A stretch of 64,000 nucleotides of DNA. Source: Bin5 sp963662575. GTDB taxonomy: Bacteria; Chloroflexota; Anaerolineae; Caldilineales; Caldilineaceae. The translations under genes and the position numbers were made by a program. The stretch is taken from contig OY759723.1 in NCBI GenBank assembly GCA_963662575.1, positions 1 to 64,000 of the forward strand, in the 5' to 3' direction. This document shows, one piece after another, positions 1 to 11,000 of the stretch (its first letter is position 1; each line of letters starts with the position of its first letter). Under the pieces are notes generated by a model that was not told the origin of the DNA, searched no databases, and worked only from the letters and a program-made list of their open reading frames with translations.

Positions 1-49
1 ATTGTCAGTCGCAGTCAGGTAAGGTTAGCCTTTGGCGGAGGAGGGGAAA

Positions 50-277
50 GTGAACTCTAGTATTCATAAGCTTCTGGAAAAGGTGGAATTCGTTGTGGAT
101 GTTGAAGGCCAGAAGAAGGCCGTGATGCTGGACTACTCCATTTGGGAAGACCTTCTGAGCCTCTTGGAGGATATAGAAGACAGCGCAGAGATCGAAGCTT
201 CCCGAAATAGCGGAGAAGAAGTAATTTCTTGGGACGAAGCCAGAGCGGAACTGCGCTCTAAGGGAATCAATGTATGA
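50..277 (+). CDS. Antitoxin of a type II toxin-antitoxin pair
   Basis: Small acidic protein of about 75 residues, immediately upstream of and overlapping (8 bases) a RelE/ParE-like toxin gene. That arrangement is typical of type II antitoxins, which neutralise the toxin by direct binding and often repress their own operon. I prefer the GTG at 50 as start because a GGAGGAGGGG purine tract lies just upstream; the frame is also open from a TTG at 32. The C-terminal half is rich in Glu and Asp, as expected for a toxin-wrapping tail. No clear DNA-binding fold could be assigned, so the family (RelB-, Phd- or DUF-type) is left open. The gene starts close to the window edge, so its promoter is not visible. 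Confidence 0.75.
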   Translation: MNSSIHKLLEKVEFVVDVEGQKKAVMLDYSIWEDLLSLLEDIEDSAEIEASRNSGEEVISWDEARAELRSKGINV

Positions 278-521
278 CTTGCGGATCGTGCGAAGGGCAG
301 TGCGAGACATTGAGAGACTTTCAAGTAGGTACGCTAGACTCGTAGGCCAGCGCATAACTGGTCTAACTGATGAGCCGCGACCGAGAGGCGCAAGGAAATT
401 GCGGGAAAGCACAGAATACCGGATAAGAGTTGGCGTGTATCGTGTCCTCTACGAAGTCGTTGATGTAAAGAAGGAAGTCAAAATACACCGAGTCATTCAC
501 CGCAGCGATGCATATCGATAA
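270..521 (+). CDS. RelE/ParE-family toxin
   Basis: Basic protein of 83 residues with the RelE/ParE pattern: an N-terminal YDLRIVRRAVRDIERL helix region, a central RGARKLRES segment, then the strands YRIRVGVYRVLYEV and VKIHRVIHRSDAYR. In RelE members these toxins cleave mRNA on the ribosome; ParE members poison gyrase. The conserved Arg in YRIRVG and the C-terminal Arg/Tyr favour a RelE-like mRNA interferase, but the subfamily is inferred. It overlaps the upstream antitoxin gene by 8 bases, so the two are probably translationally coupled. The length matches the family (80-95 residues), so the toxin appears intact. Confidence 0.8.
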   Translation: MYDLRIVRRAVRDIERLSSRYARLVGQRITGLTDEPRPRGARKLRESTEYRIRVGVYRVLYEVVDVKKEVKIHRVIHRSDAYR

Positions 522-654
522 CTTTGGCCAAAGTGGTTCCCTCTTGAAGTCGCGACTTTCAAAAGGATAGCATAGGGTAGTGGGCAATGGCTGGTTACGG
601 CGCTTATAAGAAACGGTATAGTTTCAGATTGAACTTGCATCGGAAGAACATCTA

Positions 655-1350
655 ATGGCGGAAGACTCCTTAATGCAGTCGGTGAATGAGTCGCAGGGAT
701 CGCCCACGCTGACGCTAGACGGTGAAGAAATCGCCTTCACGCCCGGCGAAACGGTCTATGAAGTAGCGACGCGGGCCGGAAAGACCGTGCCCACGCTCTG
801 CTATGACCCGCGGCTGGAGGCGTTCGGCAGCTGCCGGCTTTGTGTGGTGGAAGTGGCGGGGCAACAAGTGCCCGTGGCCTCTTGCACAACGCAGGCCGAG
901 GACGGCATGGAGGTCACGACCGCGTCCGCAAAAGTGGAAGGAATGCGGCGGACGCTGCTGGAGCTCGTTGCCTCCGAGAACCGCGAGGTGACAGTGGACG
1001 CGCTGCGAGGCGTGGCTTCGCAGGAGCTGGGAACGCTTGTGGAACGCTACGACGCCGGACGCGGCCGTTTTGAAGGCGCACAGTCGGGCAGCAGCCGTAC
1101 GGACGACGGCAACCCGTTCATTCTGCGCGACTACGACCTGTGCATCTCCTGCTACCGCTGTGTGCGCGTCTGCGCCGAGCAGGAGGGCGACTACGCCATC
1201 AGCATCGCCAACCGCGGCTTTGCGACCCAGATCACGGTCGAGTTCGGCGGCCATTTGCAGGACTCGGCCTGCACGTTCTGCGGCCAGTGTGTGCAGACCT
1301 GCCCCACCGGCGCCCTGGCCGACAAAAAGGCGCTGCGCTTCGCCGAGTAG
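655..1350 (+). CDS. Formate dehydrogenase iron-sulfur subunit (NuoG/HoxU-like)
   Basis: Protein of 231 residues that carries electrons between the formate dehydrogenase catalytic subunit and a partner. Residues about 18-95 form a [2Fe-2S] ferredoxin domain with Cys ligands in CYDPRLEAFGSCRLC and VASCTT. Next comes the His/Cys-type segment common to NuoG, and residues 160-225 form a two-[4Fe-4S] domain with CISCYRCVRVC and CTFCGQCVQTCP. In Moorella- or Rhodobacter-type NAD(P)-linked formate dehydrogenases this module is fused to the N-terminus of FdhA; here it is a separate gene 78 bases upstream. No NuoF-like diaphorase is in the window, so the acceptor is unknown. The ATG at 655 fits the start of the ferredoxin domain; a second ATG lies at 673. 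Confidence 0.85.
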   Translation: MAEDSLMQSVNESQGSPTLTLDGEEIAFTPGETVYEVATRAGKTVPTLCYDPRLEAFGSCRLCVVEVAGQQVPVASCTTQAEDGMEVTTASAKVEGMRRTLLELVASENREVTVDALRGVASQELGTLVERYDAGRGRFEGAQSGSSRTDDGNPFILRDYDLCISCYRCVRVCAEQEGDYAISIANRGFATQITVEFGGHLQDSACTFCGQCVQTCPTGALADKKALRFAE

Positions 1351-1428
1351 TAAATTGACAACGGCCGAAGGTAGTAAGTGCGTTGCGATTTTCCCACTTG
1401 ACGCTTGCCTCGTCTAAAGGACATATCG

Positions 1429-3519
1429 ATGAACACGAAGATGAACACGAAGGCTTCTGCGACGAAGACAACCCGCACAATCTGCGGGTACTGCGGCGTT
1501 GGCTGCTCGCTCGATCTGGTGACGCGCGACAATCGCATCATTGCAGTGCACCCGGCCTTTGACGGACCTGCCAATGAGGGCGCGCTGTGTGTCAAGGGCC
1601 AGTTCGCTTACGATTACGTCCACCATCCCGACCGGCTGACGCACCCGCTCGTGCGCGACGCGGCGGGTCGGTTGCAGCAGGCAAGTTGGGATGAAGCGCT
1701 GCAGCGCGCCGCGCAGGGTTTCATGGATGTGCATCAAAAACACGGGCGTCACGCGGTCTACGGTGTCGCGTCCGGGCGCACGCCCAGCGAAGCCAACTAC
1801 ATGATGCAGAAGTTCATCCGCGTGGGGTTCGGCTCTAACTATATTGACAACTGTAGCCGGGCTTGACACGCCCCCACAGTCGCCGGTCTGGCGGCAACAA
1901 TCGGACGCGGGGCGATGTCCAATCCGCTGGCGGACATGGAAAAGCCGGATGTAATTTTCTGCATCGGCACAAATATGACGGAAGCGCACCCGGTTGCGGC
2001 CACGCGGCTGAAAAAGGCGCTGGCGCGCGGGGCCAAAATGATTGTGGCCGATCCGAGGCGCATCCGTCTGGCCGAGATGGCCGACATCTATCTGCCAATC
2101 CGGGTGGGCAGCGATACCGCGCTGCTGCTGGGGATGGCGCACGTGATCGTGCGCGAGAACTTGGCCGATCAGGAGTTTATCGCCACGCGCACCGAGGGCT
2201 ATGACCAGCTGGTCGATCATCTGCAGGAGAAGACGCCGCAGTGGGCGGAGAGCATCACCGGCGTACCGGCCGCTTTGATTGAAGAGGCCGCTATTCTGTA
2301 CGGCGCCAGCGATAAGGGCGCCATCTACTACACGCTGGGTATTACTGAACACATCTGCGGCGTGGAGAATGTGCAGAGCCTGTGTAATCTGGCCCTGTTG
2401 ACGGGCAATTTCGGCCGCGAGGGCACCGGCGTCAACCCGATGCGGGGGCAGAACAATATTCAGGGAGCTGGCGACAGCGGCGCGCTGCCCAATAACTATG
2501 CCGGATTCCAGCCTGTAACCGAGCCGGCCAATCAGGCCAAGTTTGAGAAGGCCTATGGCCGCAAGGTCGACTTGGAAAACGGTATCACAAAGGTGACTGC
2601 GCTGGACCAGTGCGGCGACACAGTTTTTGCAATGCTTATTGACGGCGAAAACACGGTCGTCTCCGACCCGGATCAGGAGCACTGCATTCATGCATTGAAA
2701 AGCCTCGAGCATCTGGTCGTAATTGACATCTTTCTGACCGAGACTGCAGAGCTGGCGGATGTCGTGCTGCCGGCCACCTCCTGGGCCGAGACCGACGGCA
2801 ATTTCGTCAATACGGAGCGGCGCATCCAGCGCGTGCGCAAGGCCGTTGATCCGCCGGGCGAAGCCAGGCCGGACTGGTGGATCATCGGCCAGATCGCGCA
2901 GCGGATGGGCATGCGCGGGTTGGACTACAGTTCGCCGGTTCCTATATTCAATGAACTATGTGAACTGTCGCCCATTTACAACGGCATCGATTGGGAATTG
3001 GCGGAAGGCGGCCAGTACCAGTGGCCGATCCCCTACAAGGGGCATCCCGGCACGCCGCGCCTGCACGAAGATGAATTCATCAACGGACGCGGCAAGTTCA
3101 GCTTCACCGACTACCGCGATCCGGCCGAGACAATCGATGAGGCGTATCCTCTGTGGCTCACTACCGGGCGGCGTTTGGAGAGCTATCATACGCGCACGCA
3201 GACCGGGAGATCGGAGGGTATTAACCAGCTCCTGCCGGAGGAGACGCTGGAGATGCATCCGAGCGACGCCGCCCGTTACGGTCTGCACGACGGCGGCTGG
3301 GCCAGAATGAGCAGTCGCCGCGGCGCAGTGGACGTGCGGGTTGAAACGACGAGGCGATCTCCGCAGGGGACGGTATTCGCCAGTTTCTCATTTGCCGACG
3401 TGCCGATAAACGCGCTGACCGGCTCCGGTTATGATCCGATTACGCAAACGGCTGAGTTGAAAGTTTGTCCGGTGCTTGTGGAGCCGATAGGGGAAAGAAC
3501 GCGGCTGGCGGCCGATTGA
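1429..3519 (+). CDS. fdhA: Formate dehydrogenase catalytic subunit, selenocysteine-containing
   Basis: Molybdopterin oxidoreductase that oxidises formate to CO2 (or runs in reverse) at a Mo/W-bis-pterin site. The reading frame contains TGA at 1864-1866, and both sides align as one protein: DNCSRA before and HAPTVAGLAATIG after, the exact context of selenocysteine 140 in E. coli FdhF. I therefore read TGA as Sec (residue 146 from the ATG at 1429). The N-terminus has the [4Fe-4S] ligands CGYCGVGC and a fourth Cys in ALCVKGQF. The C-terminal pterin-binding domain includes LTTGRRLESYHTRTQTGRS. Length is about 696 residues, like FdhF (715). The ATG at 1429 is chosen because AAAGGA lies 7 bases upstream; the frame is open from a TTG at 1405. 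The gene follows the iron-sulfur subunit and precedes fdhD. Confidence 0.92.
1864..1895 (+). promoter_or_regulatory. Selenocysteine TGA codon and bacterial SECIS hairpin
   Basis: TGA at 1864-1866 is followed by a hairpin with stem GTCGCC (1879-1884), loop GGTCT (1885-1889) and stem GGCGGC (1890-1895), a six-pair stem including one G-T pair. The loop begins exactly 18 bases after the TGA and has the same GGUCU loop sequence as the E. coli fdhF SECIS element that binds SelB. The hairpin lies within the coding sequence, as is normal in bacteria. SelA, SelB, SelC and SelD genes are not in this window, so the host must encode them elsewhere. Confidence 0.88.
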
Positions 3520-3628
3520 GTTGAATGAGGGCTGCAGAACGCAGCGGCTGATCTTACGACGTCGTCATTGACTATTCTTTTTGCCTGATACACGATGGCT
3601 ACAAGAATGACCAAGCCGGAGGCATTTC

Positions 3629-3889
3629 ATGCGCGCTATTGGCGTTAAAGAATTGAAGACCCACGCTTCAGAAATCATGCGCAAGGTGCGAGAGGAACGG
3701 GTCAGCTATACGATAACCTATCGGGGCAAGCCGGTGGGCGTTCTGCTTCCGCTTGAGGAATATGACGAAAAGTCGCCAGAAGCAAGTCAAGATCCCTGGT
3801 CTGAGTTAGAAAAGTTACGCGATAAAATGGCGTTGATGCCTCCGCCAGAGAAGAGTTTGATGGATGCCCTTTCCGAGATGCGAAGGTGA
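3629..3889 (+). CDS. Phd/YefM-family antitoxin, apparently without its toxin
   Basis: Protein of 86 residues starting MRAIGVKELKTHASEIMRKV, the N-terminal dimerisation/DNA-binding segment of the Phd/YefM family, followed by YTITYRGKPVGVLLPLEEY. The C-terminal tail is probably the toxin-binding region. Phd-type antitoxins usually overlap or abut a Doc, YoeB or PIN toxin. Here the stop overlaps an ATG (ATGA at 3889) that opens only a 28-codon frame ending just before fdhD, so no toxin is encoded. It may be an orphan left after toxin loss, or act as a solitary repressor. It sits between fdhA and fdhD on the same strand and may be co-transcribed with them. Confidence 0.8.
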   Translation: MRAIGVKELKTHASEIMRKVREERVSYTITYRGKPVGVLLPLEEYDEKSPEASQDPWSELEKLRDKMALMPPPEKSLMDALSEMRR

Positions 3890-3975
3890 TGCCGATGGCT
3901 AAAGCCTGCCCAACAACTAGCGCACTCTCTGGCCTCCATACATTTGCTTCTTCCTCTTGCAGTTCTATGCGGTGA

Positions 3976-4860
3976 ATGCAAATGATACCCCGCGTCGGTA
4001 GCAAGGTGCGCACCCGCGTTACGGTCGTGGAGAGCGGGCGGCACAGAGTCCGCGATGACCAGCTGGCGACGGAAGAGCCGCTGGAAATCCGCTTGCAGGC
4101 TGCGGGCGAAACGCAGACGGTGGCGGTGACGATGCGCACGCCGGGCAGCGACTTCGAGCTGGCGGCCGGATTCCTGCACAACGAGGGCATAATCAGCGAG
4201 CCAGCAATGGTGAGCGGCATCACCTACTGCGTGGACGCCGATATCGACGCCGACCAGCGCTACAACATCGTAAACGTCGGTCTGCGCCTTACAAGCCTGC
4301 CGGAGTTGGCGACCCTCGAACGCCATTTTTATACGACAAGCGCGTGCGGCGTGTGCGGCAAGGCCAGTCTTGACGCGATCGAGATGCGCGACTGCCCGGT
4401 CCTGCCGGCAGGACCGGCGATCAGCCCGTCGCTGCTGACTGCGCTGCCCCAAAAACTGCGCGCGGCACAGGGGCTGTTCGAGGCGACGGGCGGCCTTCAC
4501 GCCGCCGGTCTGTTCGACGCAAGCGGCACGCTCATGTGCCTGCGCGAGGATGTGGGCCGTCACAACGCGGTCGACAAGGTGATCGGTTGGGCGTTTATGC
4601 AGCGCAAGCTGCCCTTGCACGACTGTATTCTGTTGGTCAGCGGCCGTGCTTCCTTCGAGATTTTGCAGAAATCGACGGTAGCGGGCCTGCCGGTCGTGTG
4701 CGCCGTGTCCGCGCCAAGTCACCTGGCGGTAGACGTGGCCCGGCGCTTCGGCGTCACGCTGGTCGGTTTCTTGCGCGGAGAACGGTTAAACGTCTACGCG
4801 GGCGCGGAGAGGATCCAATGGAACGGGCAGACAGGCCCGGAGGAGATCGATAGTTCGTGA
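3976..4860 (+). CDS. fdhD: Formate dehydrogenase accessory sulfurtransferase FdhD
   Basis: Protein of 294 residues needed to activate formate dehydrogenase: in E. coli FdhD passes sulfur from IscS to the molybdenum cofactor before it enters the enzyme. Seen in the sequence are the early segment TEEPLEIRL, TMRTPGSDFELAAGFLHNEG, the conserved CGVC pair at Cys124 and Cys127 within TTSACGVCGKAS, and the downstream GGLHAAGLF and REDVGRHNAVDKVIG motifs. Length matches the family. It lies downstream of the selenoprotein fdhA, supporting that gene's assignment. Start codons at 3976 and 3982 are both possible; no strong ribosome binding site separates them. Confidence 0.95.
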   Translation: MQMIPRVGSKVRTRVTVVESGRHRVRDDQLATEEPLEIRLQAAGETQTVAVTMRTPGSDFELAAGFLHNEGIISEPAMVSGITYCVDADIDADQRYNIVNVGLRLTSLPELATLERHFYTTSACGVCGKASLDAIEMRDCPVLPAGPAISPSLLTALPQKLRAAQGLFEATGGLHAAGLFDASGTLMCLREDVGRHNAVDKVIGWAFMQRKLPLHDCILLVSGRASFEILQKSTVAGLPVVCAVSAPSHLAVDVARRFGVTLVGFLRGERLNVYAGAERIQWNGQTGPEEIDSS

Positions 4861-5097
4861 CGGTTTCTCCTTACCTGCCTCCCTCTTCGCACGGTTTGCC
4901 ACCCCCCAGAACTGCCAGACATATTTAGCCGGTCAAGGCATGATCACGTTTCGTCATCCGGCGCGACGCAATACATTTGATCATTCAGGGTATATGTGTC
5001 AACATAATCGGACCGTTAGCATTCATTTTTCATACTATTTGGCTTCGATCCACTGTTATACTAGAAGAAGTGCTGAAATCACGGAGACTAATCGGAA

Positions 5098-8000
5098 ATG
5101 AAACGGATTTTCCTTGTTAGCCTGTTCCTGGTCCTTTGCCTGGCTGCCGGCCTCTTCTTTTCCGGCGAACGGCTCTCGAACATTCTCGACTCGAGCCTTC
5201 GCTCCGGCGATATGGATCTCTCCAGCATTGGAGAGGACAGGGTCGAGAAGGCATTTCTCCAAGAAGAGGAAGTCGCAGAGTATGTTCCAGGCCAGGTGCT
5301 CATCCGCTTCAAGAAGACGGTGACGCGTGAGCAGATCTCCGATTTCTATGCCGAGTACGGGTTGTCGGAAAAAGACAATCTGGATAACGATTCTCTCGAC
5401 GCGGACCAGGGCCTGCGATTGGCGGGCGTGTCAGTAGATGTGGACGAAAGTCTTATCGAGGTGTTGGAAGGGGACGAGCGAGTCGCCTATGCCGAGCCGA
5501 ACTACCTGCTGCAGATAAACGAGACACCGCCTTCGGACCCACTGTTCGAGAATCTCTGGGGGCTGCACAATACTGGTCAGACCGGAGGGACTGCCGACGC
5601 CGATATCGACGCGCTGGAAGCCTGGGAGATAAGCACCGGCTCGAAAGATGTAGTAATCGCGGTAATCGATACCGGAATCCATGTTGAACACGAAGATTTC
5701 CAGGCCAACCTGTGGACGAATCCGAAGGAATGTCCAGGGGGCGTAGGAAGATGCGTAGAAAACGGCATTGATGACGACGGCAACGGCTATATTGATGATT
5801 TCCACGGCATAAATGCGATCAACAACAGTGGGAAGCTGCTCGATGACTACGGTCACGGGACGCATGTGGGCGGTATCGCTGCCGCGGCCGGCGACAACAG
5901 GAAGGGTGTCGTCGGCGTCAGTTGGAATGCCAAGATCCTTGGCTGCAAGTTCATCACGGCATTCGGTTCCGGCACGACATCCAACGCCGTCAAATGCTTT
6001 AACTACATCCATGACCTTCGCAACAAACAGAAAATAAACATCCTGGTTACAAATAGCAGCTGGGGTGGTGGTTCGCCTTCCAGGGCTCTGCGAGAGGCGA
6101 TGGGGCGTGTCGATTCGCCACTGCATGTCTGTTCCGCAGGCAATTCCAACTCCAATCGCAAGCTCTACCCTGCCGCCTACGATCTGGACAACATAATTTC
6201 AGTAGCCGCAACTGATCACGATGATACCTATGCCGGTTTCTCCAGTTGGGGCGAGGATTGGGTCGACCTGGCTGCCCCCGGCGTTAACATTCTTTCAACC
6301 ATTCCGGACGGACGCTGTCCCATGTGCCTGCCGTCCGGATATGGGGCCACGAGCGGCACTTCGATGTCTGCCCCCTACGTTACCGGCGCCGCCGCGCTGA
6401 TCTGGTCGGAATTTGAAGGGTTGAACAACCAGCAGGTTAAGCAGCGCATCCTGTCTGGCGTCGATCCACTGCCACCCCAGTCAAAGAAAACGTTGACAAA
6501 CGGGCGCCTGAACCTGTTCAACTCCATGGAGAAGGACTCGACGCCGCCGGCGACAGTTACGGACCTGTCACCATCAGGAATACTACTGACCAAGATCCTT
6601 CTCTCCTGGACGGCGACAGGTGATGACGGATTCACCGGGCAGTCGACTGCCTACGATGTAAGGTACGACACAGCGCCGATATCAAACGCCACTTGGGATT
6701 CTGCCCAGCGTGTGGAAACCGTTCCGATCCCAGGCGCCTCCGGATCGAGAGAAACGCTCGAGGTGACAGGGCTGGAACCGGACACAACCTACTACTTTGC
6801 GCTGCGGGTCGCCGACAATGTAGGCAACGTATCCGATCTCTCCAACATTGTCATTGCCCGCACCAGCGCGGGGACGATCGTCTTTGAAGACGATATGGAA
6901 AGCGGGTCGGGCAAATGGACTATTGAAGACGCCGACGACAGCCTGTGGCATCTTTCCAGTCTGCGCTTTAACAGCCCGGAAACTTCCTGGTACTACGGTC
7001 GGGAGAGACAGCGAGACTACGACACGGGCGAGGAGAATGAGGGCAGGATCACGACCGGCGTTATCGACATCGCCGGCGCGGACGACGCGTTGCTTACCTT
7101 CCACGAGTGGAGTGAACTGCAGAGCAACACTCGCTACGACCGTACCCGTGTGCAGATTTCCACTGACGGAACGACGTGGAGAACGGTCTTCGAATCCCAC
7201 GGCACAGAGGGACGTTGGGCGCGACGGGACGTTGACCTGAGCCAGGCAGTAAGTGAGAGCGGCTCGATCCAGGTTCGGTTCTGGATTGATACGGTAGACG
7301 AAAGGTTTAACGATAACGAAGGCTGGTATATCGACGATGTCCAGGTTGTAACTGCCAAGCTGCAGTTGCCCGGCGAAAGGCAACTCCTGCCCAATCTGTT
7401 GGCCCAGTCGATAAATATTGGCTTCAACCCGGCCGAGCCGCACGCCGGCGAAACGACAACCGTTCACGGAACGGTCCTCAACAATGGTAACGCCGATGCC
7501 CGTGCCGTCACGGTACAGTTTGTGGATGTTACTGACGAGGACGCGGCAGTACCGATTGGCCTGCCCCAAACCATCGCTGAGATTCCGGTTGGAGGCAGCG
7601 GCGTTGTTCAGGTGCAGTACGACACCGAGGACAAAAGCGGCGAACGCAGTGTTCGCATGGTCATTGATCCCAACAACTTCGTTTCCGAGCGCAACGAAGC
7701 GGACAATACAGCCACCCGGATTCTCGATGTTGCAGAAGCGCCAGCGCCGAACCTGTATGTCGATGCAGACAATATTGGCTTCGACCCGGCCTCACCGCAG
7801 CTCGGTGCGCAGGTCACGATCCTGGCAACGATAATCAACAACGGAACCGCGGACGCGACAAGCGTTACTGTCCAGTTCAGAGAGGGCAGAACCACGCCCG
7901 TCGCCTTGAACCAGGTGATCGACAGTATCCCCGCGGGCAGCAGCGCGGTGGCAAGCGTTACCTATGATTCCGGCTCGAGTTCGGGCGATCCGAGTTTCAC

Positions 8001-11000
8001 GGTCACGGCAGATCCGGACAACTTCATCACTGAGTTGGACGAGACTGACAATAGTGCGAGAAAGACCTTGACGCTGCAGGCCGACGCCGAACCGAACCTG
8101 GAGCTATCAACCAGCAATATCGGTATCGCCCCGTCCAACCCGGTGCAAGGTGATGAAGTCACAATCTATGCCACGATTCTGAATGCGGGCAATTCCGAAG
8201 TGCAGGATGTGCAGGTACAGTTCCTGAACGCCAACGCAAGCCCTGCCGCGCCAATCGCGGCCCTGCAGGTCATTCCAGCGATTGCCCCCGGCAGCAGCGG
8301 TGTGGCCTCGATTCGATTCGACACGTCCAACCGCAGCGGCGACCAGAAGATTCAAGTGCAGGTAGATCCGCATAACCTGATTGCCGAATCCAGTGAAAGA
8401 GACAATAGCGCCACGGTCACGCTGAGTGTCGAGCACGGACCTGCCCCGAACCTGGTGGTTGTGGCCGAAAATATCGGCTTCAGCGCTACCGAAGTGGCTG
8501 CAGGCACACCGGTGACCATCTACGCAACGATCCTGAACACGGGAAGCGCGCGCGCAGAAAACGTGAATGTGCAGTTTGTGGACGTGACCAGCGCCAGCGT
8601 GAGACCTGTGGGCGAGCAGCAGGTTATAGAGGTCATAGAACCTGGTACTTCGGCAGTAGCCGTCGCGCAATATAAGGCCTCGGGTGGGCAAGGCTCTCGA
8701 ACAGTTCAGGTGGTTGCTGATCCTGGCAACTTCATCCGAGAGGTCAGTGAAGAGGACAACGAAGCCAGCGCTTCCCTGACTGTAGGCAGCGCACCGGTGC
8801 CGAATCTGTTCATCCATAGTAACAACATAGCCATATTCCCGGATCAGCCAGTCAGTGGAGAAGAGGTGACATTGCGGGCGGTTGTCGGCAACAACGGTTC
8901 TGCGCCGGCCGAGCATGTATCGGTGCAGTTCTTCGACGTTTCCAGCGGCGAGGCCCGACTCTTAGGCAGCGAACAGACAATTTCGGAAATCGGAGTTGGC
9001 AGTAGCGGCACGGCGGCGGTGACCATCACCGAATCAATCTCGGCCGACAGACCAATAGGAAACCGCAAGATTCAGGTGCTGGTGGATGCCAACAATCGAA
9101 TCCGGGAATCGAACGAAGAGGACAATACGGCTACACGCCTGCTCACCCTCCAACCTGAGCCGATGCCGAACCTGGTGGTACTGGCCGAGAATATCGGTTT
9201 CAGTCCGGCCAATCCCCGTGTAGGGGAGACGGTGACGATCCTGGCAGTCGTTCGCAACGATGGCGATGTAGTTGCAAGGAATGTGGTCGTGCAGTTTGAA
9301 GATGTGAGCGCGGGGCGGCCAACGCCAATCGGAGAACCGAAGGAGTTGGAGCGGATCGCGGTGGGCGGCAGCGGTGTGGTGACAGTGAAGTTCAAGATAC
9401 CGGACGCTGCAGGAACATACAAGGTGCGGGTCGTAGCCGATCCGGGCAACTTTATCGGTGAAACGGACGAGATCGACAACAGAGGCACCCGCAGTTTGGA
9501 AGTTGGCACTGCGCCGATGCCCAACCTGGTGGCGATCTCCGACAACATAGGTTTCAACCCGCCGGCGACTTCGGCCGGTACAGACGTAATCGTCTCGCTG
9601 ACGGTAGTTAACAACGGCGCAGCCGCTGCCGAAAACGTGCAAGTTCATTTCACGGACGTAACCGGTGGCCGCCTGAGTCCGATTGGCGATATACAGACCT
9701 TGCCCTCCATTGCCGCCGGCGACAGCGCGATTGCGAGTGTGATCTTCAATACCGCCGGGCGCGCAGGTGAACGGCGCATCAGGGCCAGTGTGGACAGCCT
9801 GTCGATCATTCCTGAGAGCGATGAGACAGACAACACTGCTAGCAAGACTTTGCTCATCCGTGCCGGAACATCACCAAATCTGTCGGTGCATGCCGCCAAC
9901 ATCAGTTTCACACCCACACACCCGAACTCGGGCGACAAGATTCGTGTGCGGGCGGTCGTTGTTAACCAGGGCGGGGAAGATGTTGGTGAAGTCGATGTCC
10001 AGTTCCTGGACGTGACAAATGACGAGGCAGTGCCCATCGGTCAGGGCCAGTTGATTGCCGCGATTCCCGCTGGCAGCAGCGGAATCGTGGAATCGGTTCT
10101 GGACAGCCGGGGCATGGCCGGTGAGCGCAAGATCCGCGTTGTGGCCGACCGCAGGAATCTAATCTCCGAGTCTGACGAGACGGACAATCAGGCCGAGGCC
10201 GCGGTTACTATCAACCCGCCTGTGATTCCCAATCTGGTAATTGAATCAGGCAACGTCGGCTTCCATCCCAGCAGACCGGTGGACGGCGATCAGGTAACGA
10301 TCAGTGCCACGGTGCTGAATGAAGGTGGCGGCGACGCCAGTGAAGTTATCGTGCAGTTTGTGGAAGGCAGCGGGCAAGGTGTCCCGATCGGCGAACCGCA
10401 GGTAATCGATCGGATACCGGCCGGCAGTAGCGGTGTTGCCCAGGTAGTCTTCGATACGGTCGGCAAGGACGATCCAACTGTTCAGGTGATCGTCGATCCC
10501 AACAACTACATTGCGGAAACGAAGGAGACGGACAACAGAGCGTCCGCTGCGCTGAGGATGGCGTCGCAGCCGCTCCCGAATCTGGCGATCAAGAGCAGCA
10601 ATGTTGCGACAACACCGAAATCGCCGCGCGAAGGGCAGAAGATTATTCTCACGGCGGTGGTCGTGAATCACGGCAGCGCGCCGGCACGCGATGTTGATGT
10701 TCAGTTCATGGATGCAACGGAACGGCCCGCGGTTCCGGTAGGGGCGGCGCAGTCGATCTCGTTGATCCCGGCCGGAGGCAGCGCAGCCGTGGGCGTCGTC
10801 TACGACACGACCGATAGGGAGGGTCAACGCCGACTCCGGGTGACAGCCGATCCCGGCAACTTTATCGAGGAAAGCAGTGAAAGCGATAACACGGCCAACA
10901 AGTCGGTGGCGGTGTTGGAACGGGCTGCGCCGAATCTAATCGTGCAACCCCGTAATGTGGGCTTCAATCCGGCGTCCCCGACCGAAGGCGACCGTGTGCT

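Noticed and set aside
1405..1866. A truncated formate dehydrogenase ending at TGA (pseudogene)
   Set aside because: The protein continues in frame after the TGA with matching sequence and a SECIS hairpin in the correct place.
1414..2712. 432-codon minus-strand open frame opposite fdhA
   Set aside because: It has no recognisable domain, and lies entirely inside fdhA, whose motifs are certain; long antisense frames are common in GC-rich genes.
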